Below, piece after piece: positions 10,352-19,138 of a DNA stretch of 26,301 nt; positions within the stretch are counted from its first letter, which is position 1; each line of letters opens with the position of its first letter. Origin of the DNA: Fragilariopsis cylindrus CCMP1102 (lineage: Eukaryota; Bacillariophyta; Bacillariophyceae; Bacillariales; Bacillariaceae); contig FMBT01000048.1 in assembly GCA_900095095.1 (NCBI GenBank), forward strand, positions 1 to 26,301, given 5' to 3'. Made by a program: the position numbers and the translations under genes. Below the pieces are notes generated by a model. That model ran no database searches. It was given only the letters and a program-made list of their open reading frames with translations, and was not told the origin of the DNA.

Positions 10352-10961
10352 TAATCTTTTAAATGATGAATACTGTACAGTAGTATTAATGAAGTAATTT
10401 GGCATTAAAGTCAGTTTTTGATAAGAAACTGACTTAACAAGTATTTAAACTATATATTTTTTAAAAAAGCAGAGCATCCAAATATCTATAGAAAAAAGTA
10501 GTTTGTTAACACAGACATTAGATGTAATTCAGAAATCAAATTCTATCTTTTCTTTTACTACTCGTTGTCAATCTTGTCCTCTATTTTTTTTAAATGATCC
10601 ACCCAAATTAGTAGAACATTTTGACAATAAATAGAGGGAAGTGTCACCGCTTTGGAAGTGGTTGATCAGCCAATGCATTACTCAAATACAATGTCAATTG
10701 AATATACACGGTACTAACACATTGTGTCAGTGTAGCTGCTGCCAGTCTTCTGAAGATATAATATGTGAAGGAAACAACTATGGTCTGGTGAATTTTTTCC
10801 TCTGATATTTGAATTTTGACCGGGGTTCTTCATTCTATACATTTGAATATGCCAAAAAAGGAAGAGGTACATCGCACCTCGTATCTTCTTCAAGCTTTCA
10901 AGAAGTTTACATTACCAAAATGAATGGGAGAAATATTATTATCGGTAAACACACGGCAAAT
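10352..10961. other. Convergent intergenic region with a hairpin
   Basis: Lies between the SAP/ARM stop (plus) and the TRAPPC2 stop (minus). It contains the palindrome TACTGTACAGTA (10371-10382) and a 10-bp perfect inverted repeat (10408-10417 with 10426-10435), both in the presumed 3' UTR of the SAP/ARM gene. No convincing coding frame was found; the plus-strand frame at 10809-11012 is the complement of the last TRAPPC2 exon and the adjacent spacer. Confidence 0.55.
10408..10435 (+). terminator. 3' UTR stem-loop (possible RNA-processing or stability element)
   Basis: AAGTCAGTTT and AAACTGACTT pair perfectly over 10 bp around an 8-nt loop, about 57 nt after the SAP/ARM stop codon. Eukaryotic mRNA ends are not normally made by such hairpins, so a structural or stability role is only a guess. 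Confidence 0.35.
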
Positions 10962-11811
10962 CTATACAAGTCGTCTTGCTACATTTCGTACTCTTTTATC
11001 AAACTCTTTTGATGTGATGGGAGTATCATAACGGTAAAAGGGATTCATTGATAGCTGGACATATAATTCATGAACTTCTTGAAAGAATATTTTTATGGTA
11101 TCTTCACTCTTACCAGAATGAAGAAGTAAAAATTTAATGTTCCCGGCAGTCAAAAATGTAGATACGTATTGTTGATTAACCTTGGAAATATCAGAGTAAA
11201 AAGAAAGAAAGAAAGAAAGAAAGAAAGAAAAAAGAAAGAAAGAAGAAGAAAAAAATGCGACAGTTGAGAAAAGAATGAAGAGAACCAAAGTCTCTAGTTC
11301 ATATAAATTGAAAATTATTATTTTAGTCCTAAAAATGACTTGAATATTACAGGGTGAACTAACCTTATCTACCACTTTTAGGTACATCTATTGATAGCGA
11401 TCACAGGAATAGAAGAGAAAAAGGAACAAATTGGATCGTTGTGGGTGCGTTTTTGTCCCAAATGAAAATGGAAAGAAACCGATTCAAGATTCAAGGACGA
11501 AGAAAGGAAGAAAAAACATAAGCGCAAACGAAAGTTGAGTTCAATTTTTTTTTTTTTGCGAGATACAAGAACAGTGTATGGAGCACTTTCTCTGGTCGTC
11601 GTTCTACTTTAATTCAACAGCCACAACATACATTCTGAGATGACCATGTCGCCCTATCCACTAAATCCAACGAGGAATGAACAACGAAATAGGATTGACG
11701 AGCAACTGATGTATCTGTGTTCCCAGAAATTCCTCTTTTGGTTATTTCTGCTTCGTATAGTGGCTCATTTTTTCCAACGATGAGAAACAATAACACTGGA
11801 TTGGCTGCCAT
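10962..11811 (-). CDS. TRAPPC2: Trafficking protein particle complex subunit 2 (sedlin/Trs20)
   Basis: Three exons on the minus strand: 11811-11632, 11387-11364 (24 nt) and 11180-10962. Both introns are phase 0 with GT-AG ends (244 and 183 nt). The product is 140 aa, exactly the length of human sedlin. It reads as the longin-fold family throughout: LLFLIVGKNEPLYEAEI at the N-terminus, SLDLVDRATWSSQN at the end of exon 1, MYLKVVDK from the micro-exon, then VNQQYVSTFLTAGNIKFLLL and FFQEVHELYVQLSMNPFYRY, matching the human order. The subunit is part of the TRAPP complexes that tether vesicles and activate Rab GTPases at the ER-Golgi. The second intron contains a (GAAA)n run (CTTT on the coding strand) that adds to its pyrimidine tract. 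Without the micro-exon, the conserved MYLKxVDK element is lost, so its inclusion is well supported. Confidence 0.93.
11199..11250. repeat. (GAAA)n-type purine tract
   Basis: Tandem AAAG/GAAA units on the plus strand inside intron 2 of TRAPPC2. Read on the gene strand it is a long CTTT pyrimidine tract ending just before the acceptor at 11181. Confidence 0.9.
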
Positions 11812-12124
11812 CGTTCTGTATTCTGATTCTGATTCTGGTGGTTGTTGATGTTGTTGTTGTTGTGTTTGTTGTCGTCGTAGTGGGTTCCATCAATGATGAC
11901 ATTGACGGAGAAGAAAAAAATTGTCGCGTCGGCGGTCGCTTTGCTTGACTTCGAACTTACGGTACAGTATTTCGTAGGATCCCTTTAAAGCTATTTCAGT
12001 ACCTGTGCGATCGATTAGGATTCTTTATTGAACCATCAGACATGAAAAAATGAAGAATGAATCACACAACTTTTTCCTCGGCAATTCAAGAAAAGGGTAT
12101 TGATCAAGAAAGAAAGCTTTGAAG
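11812..12124. other. Divergent promoter between TRAPPC2 and the plastid gene
   Basis: A 313-nt spacer between two opposite starts. It includes a GTT-rich stretch (11838-11880) and the overlapping pair TACGGTACAGTA at 11958-11969. No coding frame is called. Confidence 0.55.
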
Positions 12125-12979
12125 ATGATGAAAACGATTACATCAATATTGATACTATTTGTATTTGTACAGGAAGGTCTCGGATTTACTACTAGCAGAA
12201 ATATCGCTACTAGTAAAAATGGATTATCTGTTTCGAGACAGCTTTTCAACGATCCTTCTGCGTCGTCACAAACTACGTCTGCATTTGAAGAAACAGCCGA
12301 TGAGGGTATTGTAATGAGCTCATTATCATCGGCAATTCAACGAAAAAATGGATTAGAACGTTTTTCTTTGCCATCTTTTGTTGGTTTCGTCACTGGAATC
12401 GCCAGCTATGCTGCTCAAGGAATAGCAGCTGATGATTATGAAGTAGTTGAGCTCCCACCACCGTAAGAAAAAATAATTAATTATGTTGTTTTGATGTGTA
12501 TATATGCATGCATGCATATTATGCATGCAAGCATGAGATAGGTGTCAAAATCTAGTTATTGTCGTATTAACTCATATTTTGTTTTCGTTCGCTTATTTTA
12601 ATAAACTTTTAACATCAACTATTCAATATAACCTACAGATTTGTTCCAGCAATTTTTGCTGTTGTTCTACTGGCAGGTGTCGGATTATTAACTTCAACTC
12701 TCGGTAATGTTATGGACGAAGGTAAGTTCTCTCTCTCTCTCTCGCTATTTTTGATTTTACCACAAACGATTTAAATTCTTCAAACGTCTTCACATCCTTT
12801 AACTCTGGACTCAATCGTTATTTTTCTTCTAATTTTTATCATCTCTCCCTATTTCACTGGTTGAAACTTTCATGGTTGGTTCAACAACAACAGAGGCTCA
12901 ACTTGGCCTACAAAGTGGAGCTCGTGCAAAGAAAGAAATCGAAAGGAGTAGATCGTCATACTTTGGAAAGCGAAAATAA
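12125..12979 (+). CDS. Plastid-targeted, probably thylakoid, single-span membrane protein of unknown function
   Basis: Three exons: 12125-12462, 12639-12721, 12894-12979. The introns (176 and 172 nt) are GT-AG and phases match (2, then 1), giving 168 aa. The start is the first ATG of the frame; the codon six bases upstream is TTG. Residues 1-19 form a signal peptide ending GLG before FTTS, i.e. a Phe at +1 as in the diatom ASAFAP plastid motif. A Ser/Thr-rich, Arg/Lys-containing transit segment follows. Near residues 84-103 a second hydrophobic stretch ends in GIAADD, resembling a thylakoid transfer cleavage site. The predicted mature part of about 65 aa starts DDYEVVELPPP, has one membrane span (FVPAIFAVVLLAGVGLL) and a basic tail. 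Size and layout resemble low-mass photosystem subunits, but I cannot name it. Its 3' end converges on the kinase gene. Confidence 0.82.
12502..12519. repeat. 18-bp perfect palindrome in intron 1
   Basis: ATATGCATGCATGCATAT reads the same on both strands. A further ATGCATGC copy lies at about 12521-12528. It sits in intron 1 of the plastid-protein gene. Confidence 0.9.
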
Positions 12980-13167
12980 ATATGAAATTTTAAACTTTGC
13001 GTGAATACGGTAGAAAAACAAAAACGAAGGAGAGAAATTGTATTGTCTATTGCATATTGGATAGTCCTAGTATTCAATTATGAGCTATTGGTAGATACAG
13101 TTAGGACCTATTAATGTATAATATATAGAACAGGAAAGCCCTTTTCTTTAAAAGTCATGTTTGCAAA

Positions 13168-14804
13168 TTATTCATCAATATCAGTATTATTGATTTTCGT
13201 CAAATTATTTACCTCCTTGTGTAAGATAGTTTCGACATTTTTCATTGGAAGCCTTGCGGCTGAAACATCTGACCAACAAGCTTTTAGAACTTCTTTCAAT
13301 TGTTGCGACCAAAATAAAAACAAACGAGGTCGATACTTCTTTAGATAAACCCGGTTTGAAATTTCACTCAGATTCCATCCTTGGAATACCTTTTCTAGAC
13401 TCATTACCTCGTATAGTAGAATTGCGAACGAGTATACGTCAGCTTTAAGATTATACCGTTGTCCTAATCCAATTTCTGGTGCCATGCTGTTTGAATTATT
13501 TGTCAATGATTCGAAATTGAAAAAATCGTTGTAGTAAATGTTAGTATCAATAATTATTTCAGGAATGATTCAAGCATTCCATGGAATCTCATAGAATATA
13601 GCAAGACAAATAAATAGTATACTTACTATCGAACACTCCCTGTATTACCAGTCAAAAGAAATGTTTCATTTGCGTTATTGGCTGATGGAAGAACTTTTGC
13701 CAGACCGAAATCAATTAGTTTTACTTTTCCTTCTACACTTATTCCAACATTGCCTATTTTAAGATCTCGATGAATTATATTCCGTTCGTGAATGTATGCC
13801 ATAGCACTAGCCAAGTCAGCCATTGCCACTAATCGTTCACGTAGAACTGTAATTTTGTTGTCTCTTCTGCGTCCCAAAACGCCAAACCCGTTCTGAGAGA
13901 CGGACGTCTTTTCTTTCCATTCTACCATTTTATATGTCAAATCTCCATCCAATCGTTCAAGCATTAAGAATACAGAATCTCGTTTACCAGTACCAAAACC
14001 AACAACTCCCTGATCTGATCGTCCTCTAATAGAAACAATATGAGGACAATCCATCGAGGCGAGTAGAGTACCTTCTGTAATTAAATCAGCAGCTGCTGTC
14101 GCAAACAGAGAAGGCTTATATAATAAACTTTTACGCAATACCTTAATAACAAGCTCATCTGCATTATAATTTTTCTTTATTTTCTCTGCCTCTTCCGCTT
14201 GATCTTTAGTACATGCCTTTATACGGGAGGAGGAAGGCATGTGCTCCTGCTGCCGAAAACAACGAATTTCGTATATATCAGCGAAATTACCACTTGCTAT
14301 CCTATCTCCAATTATAATTTCAGAATTTTTAAAACGACCCAACTTTTTTTCAAATACTGTCAATAATTCACAAAAATTGTGTTGTTGCTCATTATTATTA
14401 TTATTTTCATTGCTTGTGCTTGTATTCGAATTCGAATTTGAATTCCCAGCTTCGCAAATTCGGTCTTTTAGACTTTCATAACTATGATCGATCACATGGT
14501 TTAAATTAGCATTTGATAAGGTTCGATCTCGTTTAGTGATTTCTTGCCATGTCTCATCATCTTGAACCTCTGGTAATAAATTACTACAACCTTCGCTATC
14601 GCTATCGTTATCCTCTGACATTAATGGCAATGATGCAATTTCATGATCATTATCATCGTTGTCCCTATTATTATCATTATTATTATTATTATCACAACCT
14701 TCATCAACAATGTCAGTGTCAGTGTCGTTGTCGTTGTTGTCCTCCTCCTTTACCTCGGCATTTTCGCCCTCTGCATTTTCCGGAACTTTTTCCTCTGCTG
14801 TCAT
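13168..14804 (-). CDS. Protein kinase, tyrosine-kinase-like group
   Basis: Two exons on the minus strand, 14804-13627 and 13486-13168, joined by a 140-nt GT-AG intron that splits the Tyr codon just before MAPE; about 498 aa. The start is the first ATG of the frame; 26 further codons upstream have none. An acidic Asn/Asp/Glu-rich N-terminus (to about residue 150) leads into a kinase domain. Motifs: loop RIASGNFADIY (about 165-175), VIKVLRK with the ATP-binding Lys (about 218), IIHRDLKIGNVGI (about 342-354, catalytic Asp and Asn present), LIDFGLAK (about 365), YMAPE (about 395), then KADVYSFAILLYEVM and CWSDVSAA. The last two are typical of tyrosine-kinase-like serine/threonine kinases. The glycine loop keeps only its central Gly. 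No transmembrane or ligand domain is visible. Substrate unknown; probably cytosolic signalling. Confidence 0.9.
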
Positions 14805-15154
14805 TTCGAATTTAATACTCTTACTGCTAGCATGTTCCACATCTTGATACTCGTAGAGAATTATTTGTTGTCGCCGTATCAATGTGATTATTCTATTTTT
14901 TTATTGAAGACAAATGATTGTTTTAGAATTCGAAAATTGAAAATTTGAAAATATAAAATGTCTCACAAAAATAACGGTATGTACGGTCTGTACGTCATCA
15001 GTGACTAGAGGTGCACGATTGGATATGACATGATGATTTCGAATTTGTTCAGATCAGAGTGTTTTTAAGTTTTGTAACAATTCATAATTGTTTTACCCTC
15101 CATATTTTAATAATAAGTTGATTTAGATTTTTATGTGGACGGTAGATACGTACA
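14805..15154. other. Divergent promoter between kinase and methyltransferase
   Basis: A 350-nt spacer between opposite starts. It carries several ACGGTA-type elements (14973-14988 and 15139-15145) close to the two ATGs and no TATA box that stands out. Confidence 0.5.
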
Positions 15155-16783
15155 ATGGTGACCACCAAAGAAGAAGAAGACGACGACGGCTTTAGTTCTG
15201 CTAAGACGGCAGACACAGCAGGAAAGTCCATGACACAGAATGAGCAGCAGCAGCAACAACAACAACAAGTTTTTTCGAATGAGCTTCGTGAATTTTACGA
15301 GAATCACGATATTGATCTGACAAAATTATGCTATCCAAAAAATGGCGTATCATCTCAGCATTATCGATATATTCGACTCAATCCTCGTTATCATAAAACA
15401 GAAACTCTAAATAGACTTCAAAATGAGGTTAGAGATTATAATAACGTTAAGAAAGAAGAAGAAGAAGAAGAAGAAGAAGAAGACGTCAACAATGACGACG
15501 ACGACGACAAAAAGAAAAAGGAAGAATCAATCACTGATGTGATGGCTGTTCCGTGGTTGGAAGATAGGTGGGAATTTTATGCTATACCAGAAAATTTCCC
15601 ATTGTCTACTTCGTTATGTTATCGTTCAGGAAGAATATACGGGATGGATGTGAGTTCGGGGGCTGGAGTTGCCGTATTGTTGACGGACTATCATAATAAA
15701 GCTTCTATAGAAGCGGATACTTCTGGCAGTGAGAATATCTATGGGAATGATACGTATAGTGGTGGGGAACTGCGTATATTAGATTTGTGCTGTTCTCCTG
15801 GTTTAAAACTTTTACAAATGGTTGATTTTTTCCATCCGATACAAACTACTAGTCAACAACAACAACAACAACAACAACAACAAAAATCAGTCAAGGTCGT
15901 TGGTGTAGATATTTCAAAGCATCGAATGAATGTTTGTAAAAGTATTGTACAAAAATATCTAATCGACTCGGAAACATCAGGACCAGGACTGATGCACTCA
16001 GTGGATAAAAACAAAGAATTATCACCACAAGAAAGTGTAGTAAATGTGCAATTATATCTAGAAAATGGAACTACGTTTGGAACAAGTAGTTGTGATAGTG
16101 ATACACTTATTTTCGACTCAGGGGTAGCAATTGAAGATATGATAGAACGACGTAGAGGGAAACGGAAACGAATGAATAAAAGTGCACGAGGTCGAGAAAG
16201 AAAACGACTGCGTCAAATTGAATCCTTGGAACGCTGTAGTTCAAAAAAGTCGAAAGATAATAATAACGGCGACGAAGACAATGATGAAGAAGAAGTTATT
16301 CCAAGTAACATGAGATTGTTTGATTATGTTTTAGTAGATGCAGAGTGTAGTACGGATGGTTCTTTTAAGCATATAAAGGAACGAATTAAGGAATCGCTAA
16401 CTAAGACAAATAAGAATGACCTTCAGCAGCATCGAGAAGATAATCTAATGCTGACAGATAGTAACAAGCTTGCAGAATTGGTTGATTTACAAAGGAAGCT
16501 AATTGACAATGGGTTTCGAAATCTTAAAGGTGGAGGGACAATGGTATACTCTACATGTTCATTATCAGAGGATCAAAATGAGAAAATCGTACAATGGTTG
16601 CTTCAGACACATACAGATGCAAAGCTAATCCCCATACATTTTCCTACAATACAGAACACTAAATTCGTCACAGACGGGTCGCTAAAGGGGACCATACGGT
16701 TTTACCCTAATCTAGTCCAAGATGCTGATATGCTTTTGGGAGATGGATTCTTCGTTGCAAAAATAACGAAACGAATAAAATGA
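15155..16783 (+). CDS. NOL1/NOP2/Sun-type RNA (cytosine-5) methyltransferase
   Basis: Single exon, 542 aa. A Rossmann methyltransferase domain begins near residue 200. Motif I is ILDLCCSPGLKLLQ (about 207-220), which binds S-adenosylmethionine; the next strand is VVGVDISKHRMNVCK. Motif IV is LVDAECSTDGS (about 392-402) and motif VI is MVYSTCSLSEDQNE (about 462-475). Both cysteines used by NSUN enzymes (one nucleophile, one release) are present, but motif IV has Glu where the family usually has Pro before the Cys. The domain ends GDGFFVAKI, the common C-terminal strand. Before the domain, YRSGRIYGMDVSSGAGVAVL fits this subfamily. Insertions are low complexity: poly-Gln near residues 30-37 and 232-242, poly-Glu near 100-108, and a basic KRKRMNKSARGRERKR segment (about 335-350) that may send it to the nucleus. 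The RNA target (tRNA or rRNA) is not deducible. Confidence 0.85.
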   Translation: MVTTKEEEDDDGFSSAKTADTAGKSMTQNEQQQQQQQQVFSNELREFYENHDIDLTKLCYPKNGVSSQHYRYIRLNPRYHKTETLNRLQNEVRDYNNVKKEEEEEEEEEDVNNDDDDDKKKKEESITDVMAVPWLEDRWEFYAIPENFPLSTSLCYRSGRIYGMDVSSGAGVAVLLTDYHNKASIEADTSGSENIYGNDTYSGGELRILDLCCSPGLKLLQMVDFFHPIQTTSQQQQQQQQQQKSVKVVGVDISKHRMNVCKSIVQKYLIDSETSGPGLMHSVDKNKELSPQESVVNVQLYLENGTTFGTSSCDSDTLIFDSGVAIEDMIERRRGKRKRMNKSARGRERKRLRQIESLERCSSKKSKDNNNGDEDNDEEEVIPSNMRLFDYVLVDAECSTDGSFKHIKERIKESLTKTNKNDLQQHREDNLMLTDSNKLAELVDLQRKLIDNGFRNLKGGGTMVYSTCSLSEDQNEKIVQWLLQTHTDAKLIPIHFPTIQNTKFVTDGSLKGTIRFYPNLVQDADMLLGDGFFVAKITKRIK

Positions 16784-16958
16784 CTTATCTAATGAAAATA
16801 ACAATAAAGCAACGTTGTGTTATGAATGGTATTATACAATCGCATTTTTTAGTAGTAGCTTATATTGAAAATCTCGTTTACGGTATTAAATTTATCGAAA
16901 GAATATAGTCTTGTAATCTTGGTTACAATAAATTACTGCAAAAAAACATGTATATACA
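16784..16958. other. Convergent 3' spacer
   Basis: A 175-nt gap shared by the ends of the methyltransferase and RBM22 genes. AATAAAGC at about 16802 is a possible polyadenylation signal for the plus-strand gene. Confidence 0.4.
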
Positions 16959-18269
16959 TCAAGATGCATCGGGGTTATTTGAACCTAACCGACCAGGATC
17001 TGCACTAGGGTAATATGGTTTCTTGATACCTGTTAAACTTTTCGTAGAACTTGCTCCCACCCTTCGGATAGGACCACCCCCAGGACGAGGAAATCCAGAT
17101 GAAGGACCTGTCGAACCACCCGCAGATTTGTTCCTTCGAGCTGCAGCAATTGCCGCAATATGAGCAGGAGGATTCATTGTGGTAAGACCCTTTGGTGGTG
17201 CGACAAATGATTTTGATAATCCACCCGGTGGAGCCATAGGTTTTAAAGCCATCATCGATGATGGTTGTAATGAAACTCCTCTTGTATCCCCGCGCTTTTG
17301 TACGTCCATATCACCTCGTTTGGATTCCCGAGCCCATTTCACTTGTAGTGGTCTATCTAAAAGTGATCTTCGATTCATACTAGCAATAGCAAGTTCCGCA
17401 GCATCCGGTTCAGTATATTCGACGAATGCCTGTCCTTTATCTGCTTGGATCCGAACTGAAACAATTTCTCCAAAAGAATAGAATTGGTCACGAATATCCG
17501 GTTCAGTAAGTTTAGGGTACGGTGCGTCACCTTGAAAGCGTAGGTAAAGTGTTGCACGTGCTTTATCGAAGCCTTGCCCGTCGGCTTTTTGAGTTTCCTT
17601 TTCCCTCTCTCGTTGCCGTCCAAGAATTTTATTAGCAACAGGATCACTTGATCCATAAAAACGATCCTTCGTATTCTGTTTTGACATGGGATCATTTCTA
17701 TCCTTTGGCATCTCATGTCGGAAGGGACAAGTCGCACCCCGATTACATTCCCCCTTGGCAAAGAAACTACATAACTTAGCCATATTTCTTTCATAACGAG
17801 GTTTCATATTCGCCATCTCCTCCAACTTTGCAACAGCTAAGGCATTAGCCTCACCGACCATATTCTGACCTTGTGCCAAGGCACGTTCTTGCTGTGCTGT
17901 GTACCAAGCTCTGTTTGCCATTGATTGTGGAACATTTGATGTAGCACTAGCACTTCCTGCTTCTTTAAGGATGCGATCTCGTACCTTCACTGGAAGTCCG
18001 TATTGTAGATCATAAATACAAACCTGACAAACATTCTTGGCCTGTGCACAACTTTTACATATCTCAACTTTCTTCAAACGACCTTTCGTCCCCGCTTGCC
18101 ATGCAAAAACAGTAAATGGATTTTCACAAACTTGACACTTCTTCCCGACCTTCTCTTGCGTCATTCGAACATATGGATTATCGCCAAGACATGTCTCACA
18201 AACCAATGGAAATTCCGTCTCTTCCCATTTTTGCTTATTATCGTCTCTCTTGATCCCATAATTTGACAT
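16959..18269 (-). CDS. RBM22: Pre-mRNA-splicing factor RBM22 / Cwc2-Ecm2 homologue
   Basis: Intronless, 436 aa; human RBM22 is 420. It contacts the U6 snRNA and stabilises the catalytic core of the activated spliceosome. Domains in order: an N-terminal zinc-binding region with repeated Cys pairs (VCETCLGDNPYVRM, KCQVCENPF, ICKSCAQAKNVCQVC; residues about 24-83); a CCCH zinc finger CSFFAKGECNRGATCPFRH (about 167-185); an RRM (about 240-315) with TLYLRF as RNP2-like strand and KGQAFVEYTEPDAAELAIA as RNP1; and a Gly/Pro/Ser-rich tail. The conserved opening MSNYGIKRDDNKQKWEETEFP supports the ATG at 18269. It shares a 350-nt divergent spacer with the HAD gene. Identification is strong. Confidence 0.95.
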   Translation of the reverse strand: MSNYGIKRDDNKQKWEETEFPLVCETCLGDNPYVRMTQEKVGKKCQVCENPFTVFAWQAGTKGRLKKVEICKSCAQAKNVCQVCIYDLQYGLPVKVRDRILKEAGSASATSNVPQSMANRAWYTAQQERALAQGQNMVGEANALAVAKLEEMANMKPRYERNMAKLCSFFAKGECNRGATCPFRHEMPKDRNDPMSKQNTKDRFYGSSDPVANKILGRQREREKETQKADGQGFDKARATLYLRFQGDAPYPKLTEPDIRDQFYSFGEIVSVRIQADKGQAFVEYTEPDAAELAIASMNRRSLLDRPLQVKWARESKRGDMDVQKRGDTRGVSLQPSSMMALKPMAPPGGLSKSFVAPPKGLTTMNPPAHIAAIAAARRNKSAGGSTGPSSGFPRPGGGPIRRVGASSTKSLTGIKKPYYPSADPGRLGSNNPDAS

Positions 18270-18619
18270 TGTGTCGGAGATATAGTAGTGATAATATTAA
18301 TAGTAGTACCTCGGGCACCCTACTGATTATGTTGCTGTTGATGATGATATATCCTACTTAAAATACCCCTGTCACTTTTTTAGTCTTGGTGGTTGTCTGT
18401 TAGTTGGTGTTGTGATGTTATCATCATGTTGTTATTTGTCTTCGAGCTTCGATGTTCATGTTGTGTCGAATTCAGTTTTTCGATTTTGTGTGTGTGAAGG
18501 CCAGACGTCTTCCTTCAGCCTAATATGACAGTAGCACGCCAAATTTATTTGAAATTCAAAATTTAAAATCTAAATTACAAATCTTAAAAATAATACCCAA
18601 TAATACTAATAGCTAGACC
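18270..18619. other. Divergent promoter between RBM22 and the HAD gene
   Basis: A 350-nt spacer with GTT-rich sequence (18330-18460) next to RBM22 and a very AT-rich stretch (18538-18605) just upstream of the HAD start. No open frame of note. Confidence 0.5.
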
Positions 18620-19138
18620 ATGACGAAGACGAAGACGTTAAAGGTTATATTCCTTGATATTGATGGAGTCCTTCTCCCATTTCCGAACGAAAATCCTGAT
18701 AGTGACGAATTATTTCCTGCCTCTACGTTAAGATCTCTGCAATGTTTGTTAAAGGAAACGGAGGGTGCTAAACTTGTTCTTTCGAGTACATGGCGTGTAC
18801 GAAAGGATTATATTCAAGATATTGTAACCTGTATGCAAAGTTTCGGTATTGATTTGGGCGAAGAAGGAACATTTTTTGATATTACTGATCCAAATATGCA
18901 TTCGGAACGTCAATGGGAAATACATGATTGGCTTTCAAACCAAAAACAAAATAATAATAAATATGAAAAAATTGTTTGGTTGGCATTAGATGACGAACAT
19001 CTAATTGATGGAGAAGTAAACGAAAACTATAGGGATATTTTTCAGGGACATGTTATTAGAACTGAAAGTCATATAGGATTGACCATGAATGATGTAAGAG
19101 ACGCTGTGAAATTATGGAAATTACAGCTTTCTGAGTGA
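18620..19138 (+). CDS. HAD-fold protein of the Swiss Army Knife (SAK) RNA-repair-like type
   Basis: Single exon, 172 aa. It is a compact haloacid-dehalogenase fold without a large cap. Motif I is FLDIDGVLLPF (Asp13 nucleophile and Asp15), motif II is LVLSSTWR (about 52-59), and the acidic pair of motif IV is WLALDDEHL (Asp124-Asp125). The SSTWR element and short length match HAD domains first grouped with RNA-repair SAK proteins and found widely as stand-alone proteins. The reaction is probably phosphate-ester hydrolysis with Mg2+; the substrate is unknown and a role in RNA repair is not shown by the sequence. The start at 18620 places motif I close to the N-terminus, as usual. No targeting signal. 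Confidence 0.8.
   Translation: MTKTKTLKVIFLDIDGVLLPFPNENPDSDELFPASTLRSLQCLLKETEGAKLVLSSTWRVRKDYIQDIVTCMQSFGIDLGEEGTFFDITDPNMHSERQWEIHDWLSNQKQNNNKYEKIVWLALDDEHLIDGEVNENYRDIFQGHVIRTESHIGLTMNDVRDAVKLWKLQLSE

Noticed and set aside
14549-14948. Plus-strand frames rich in Ile, Ser and Tyr
   Set aside because: Complement of the Asn/Asp-rich N-terminus of the kinase and its promoter; no start context or family similarity.
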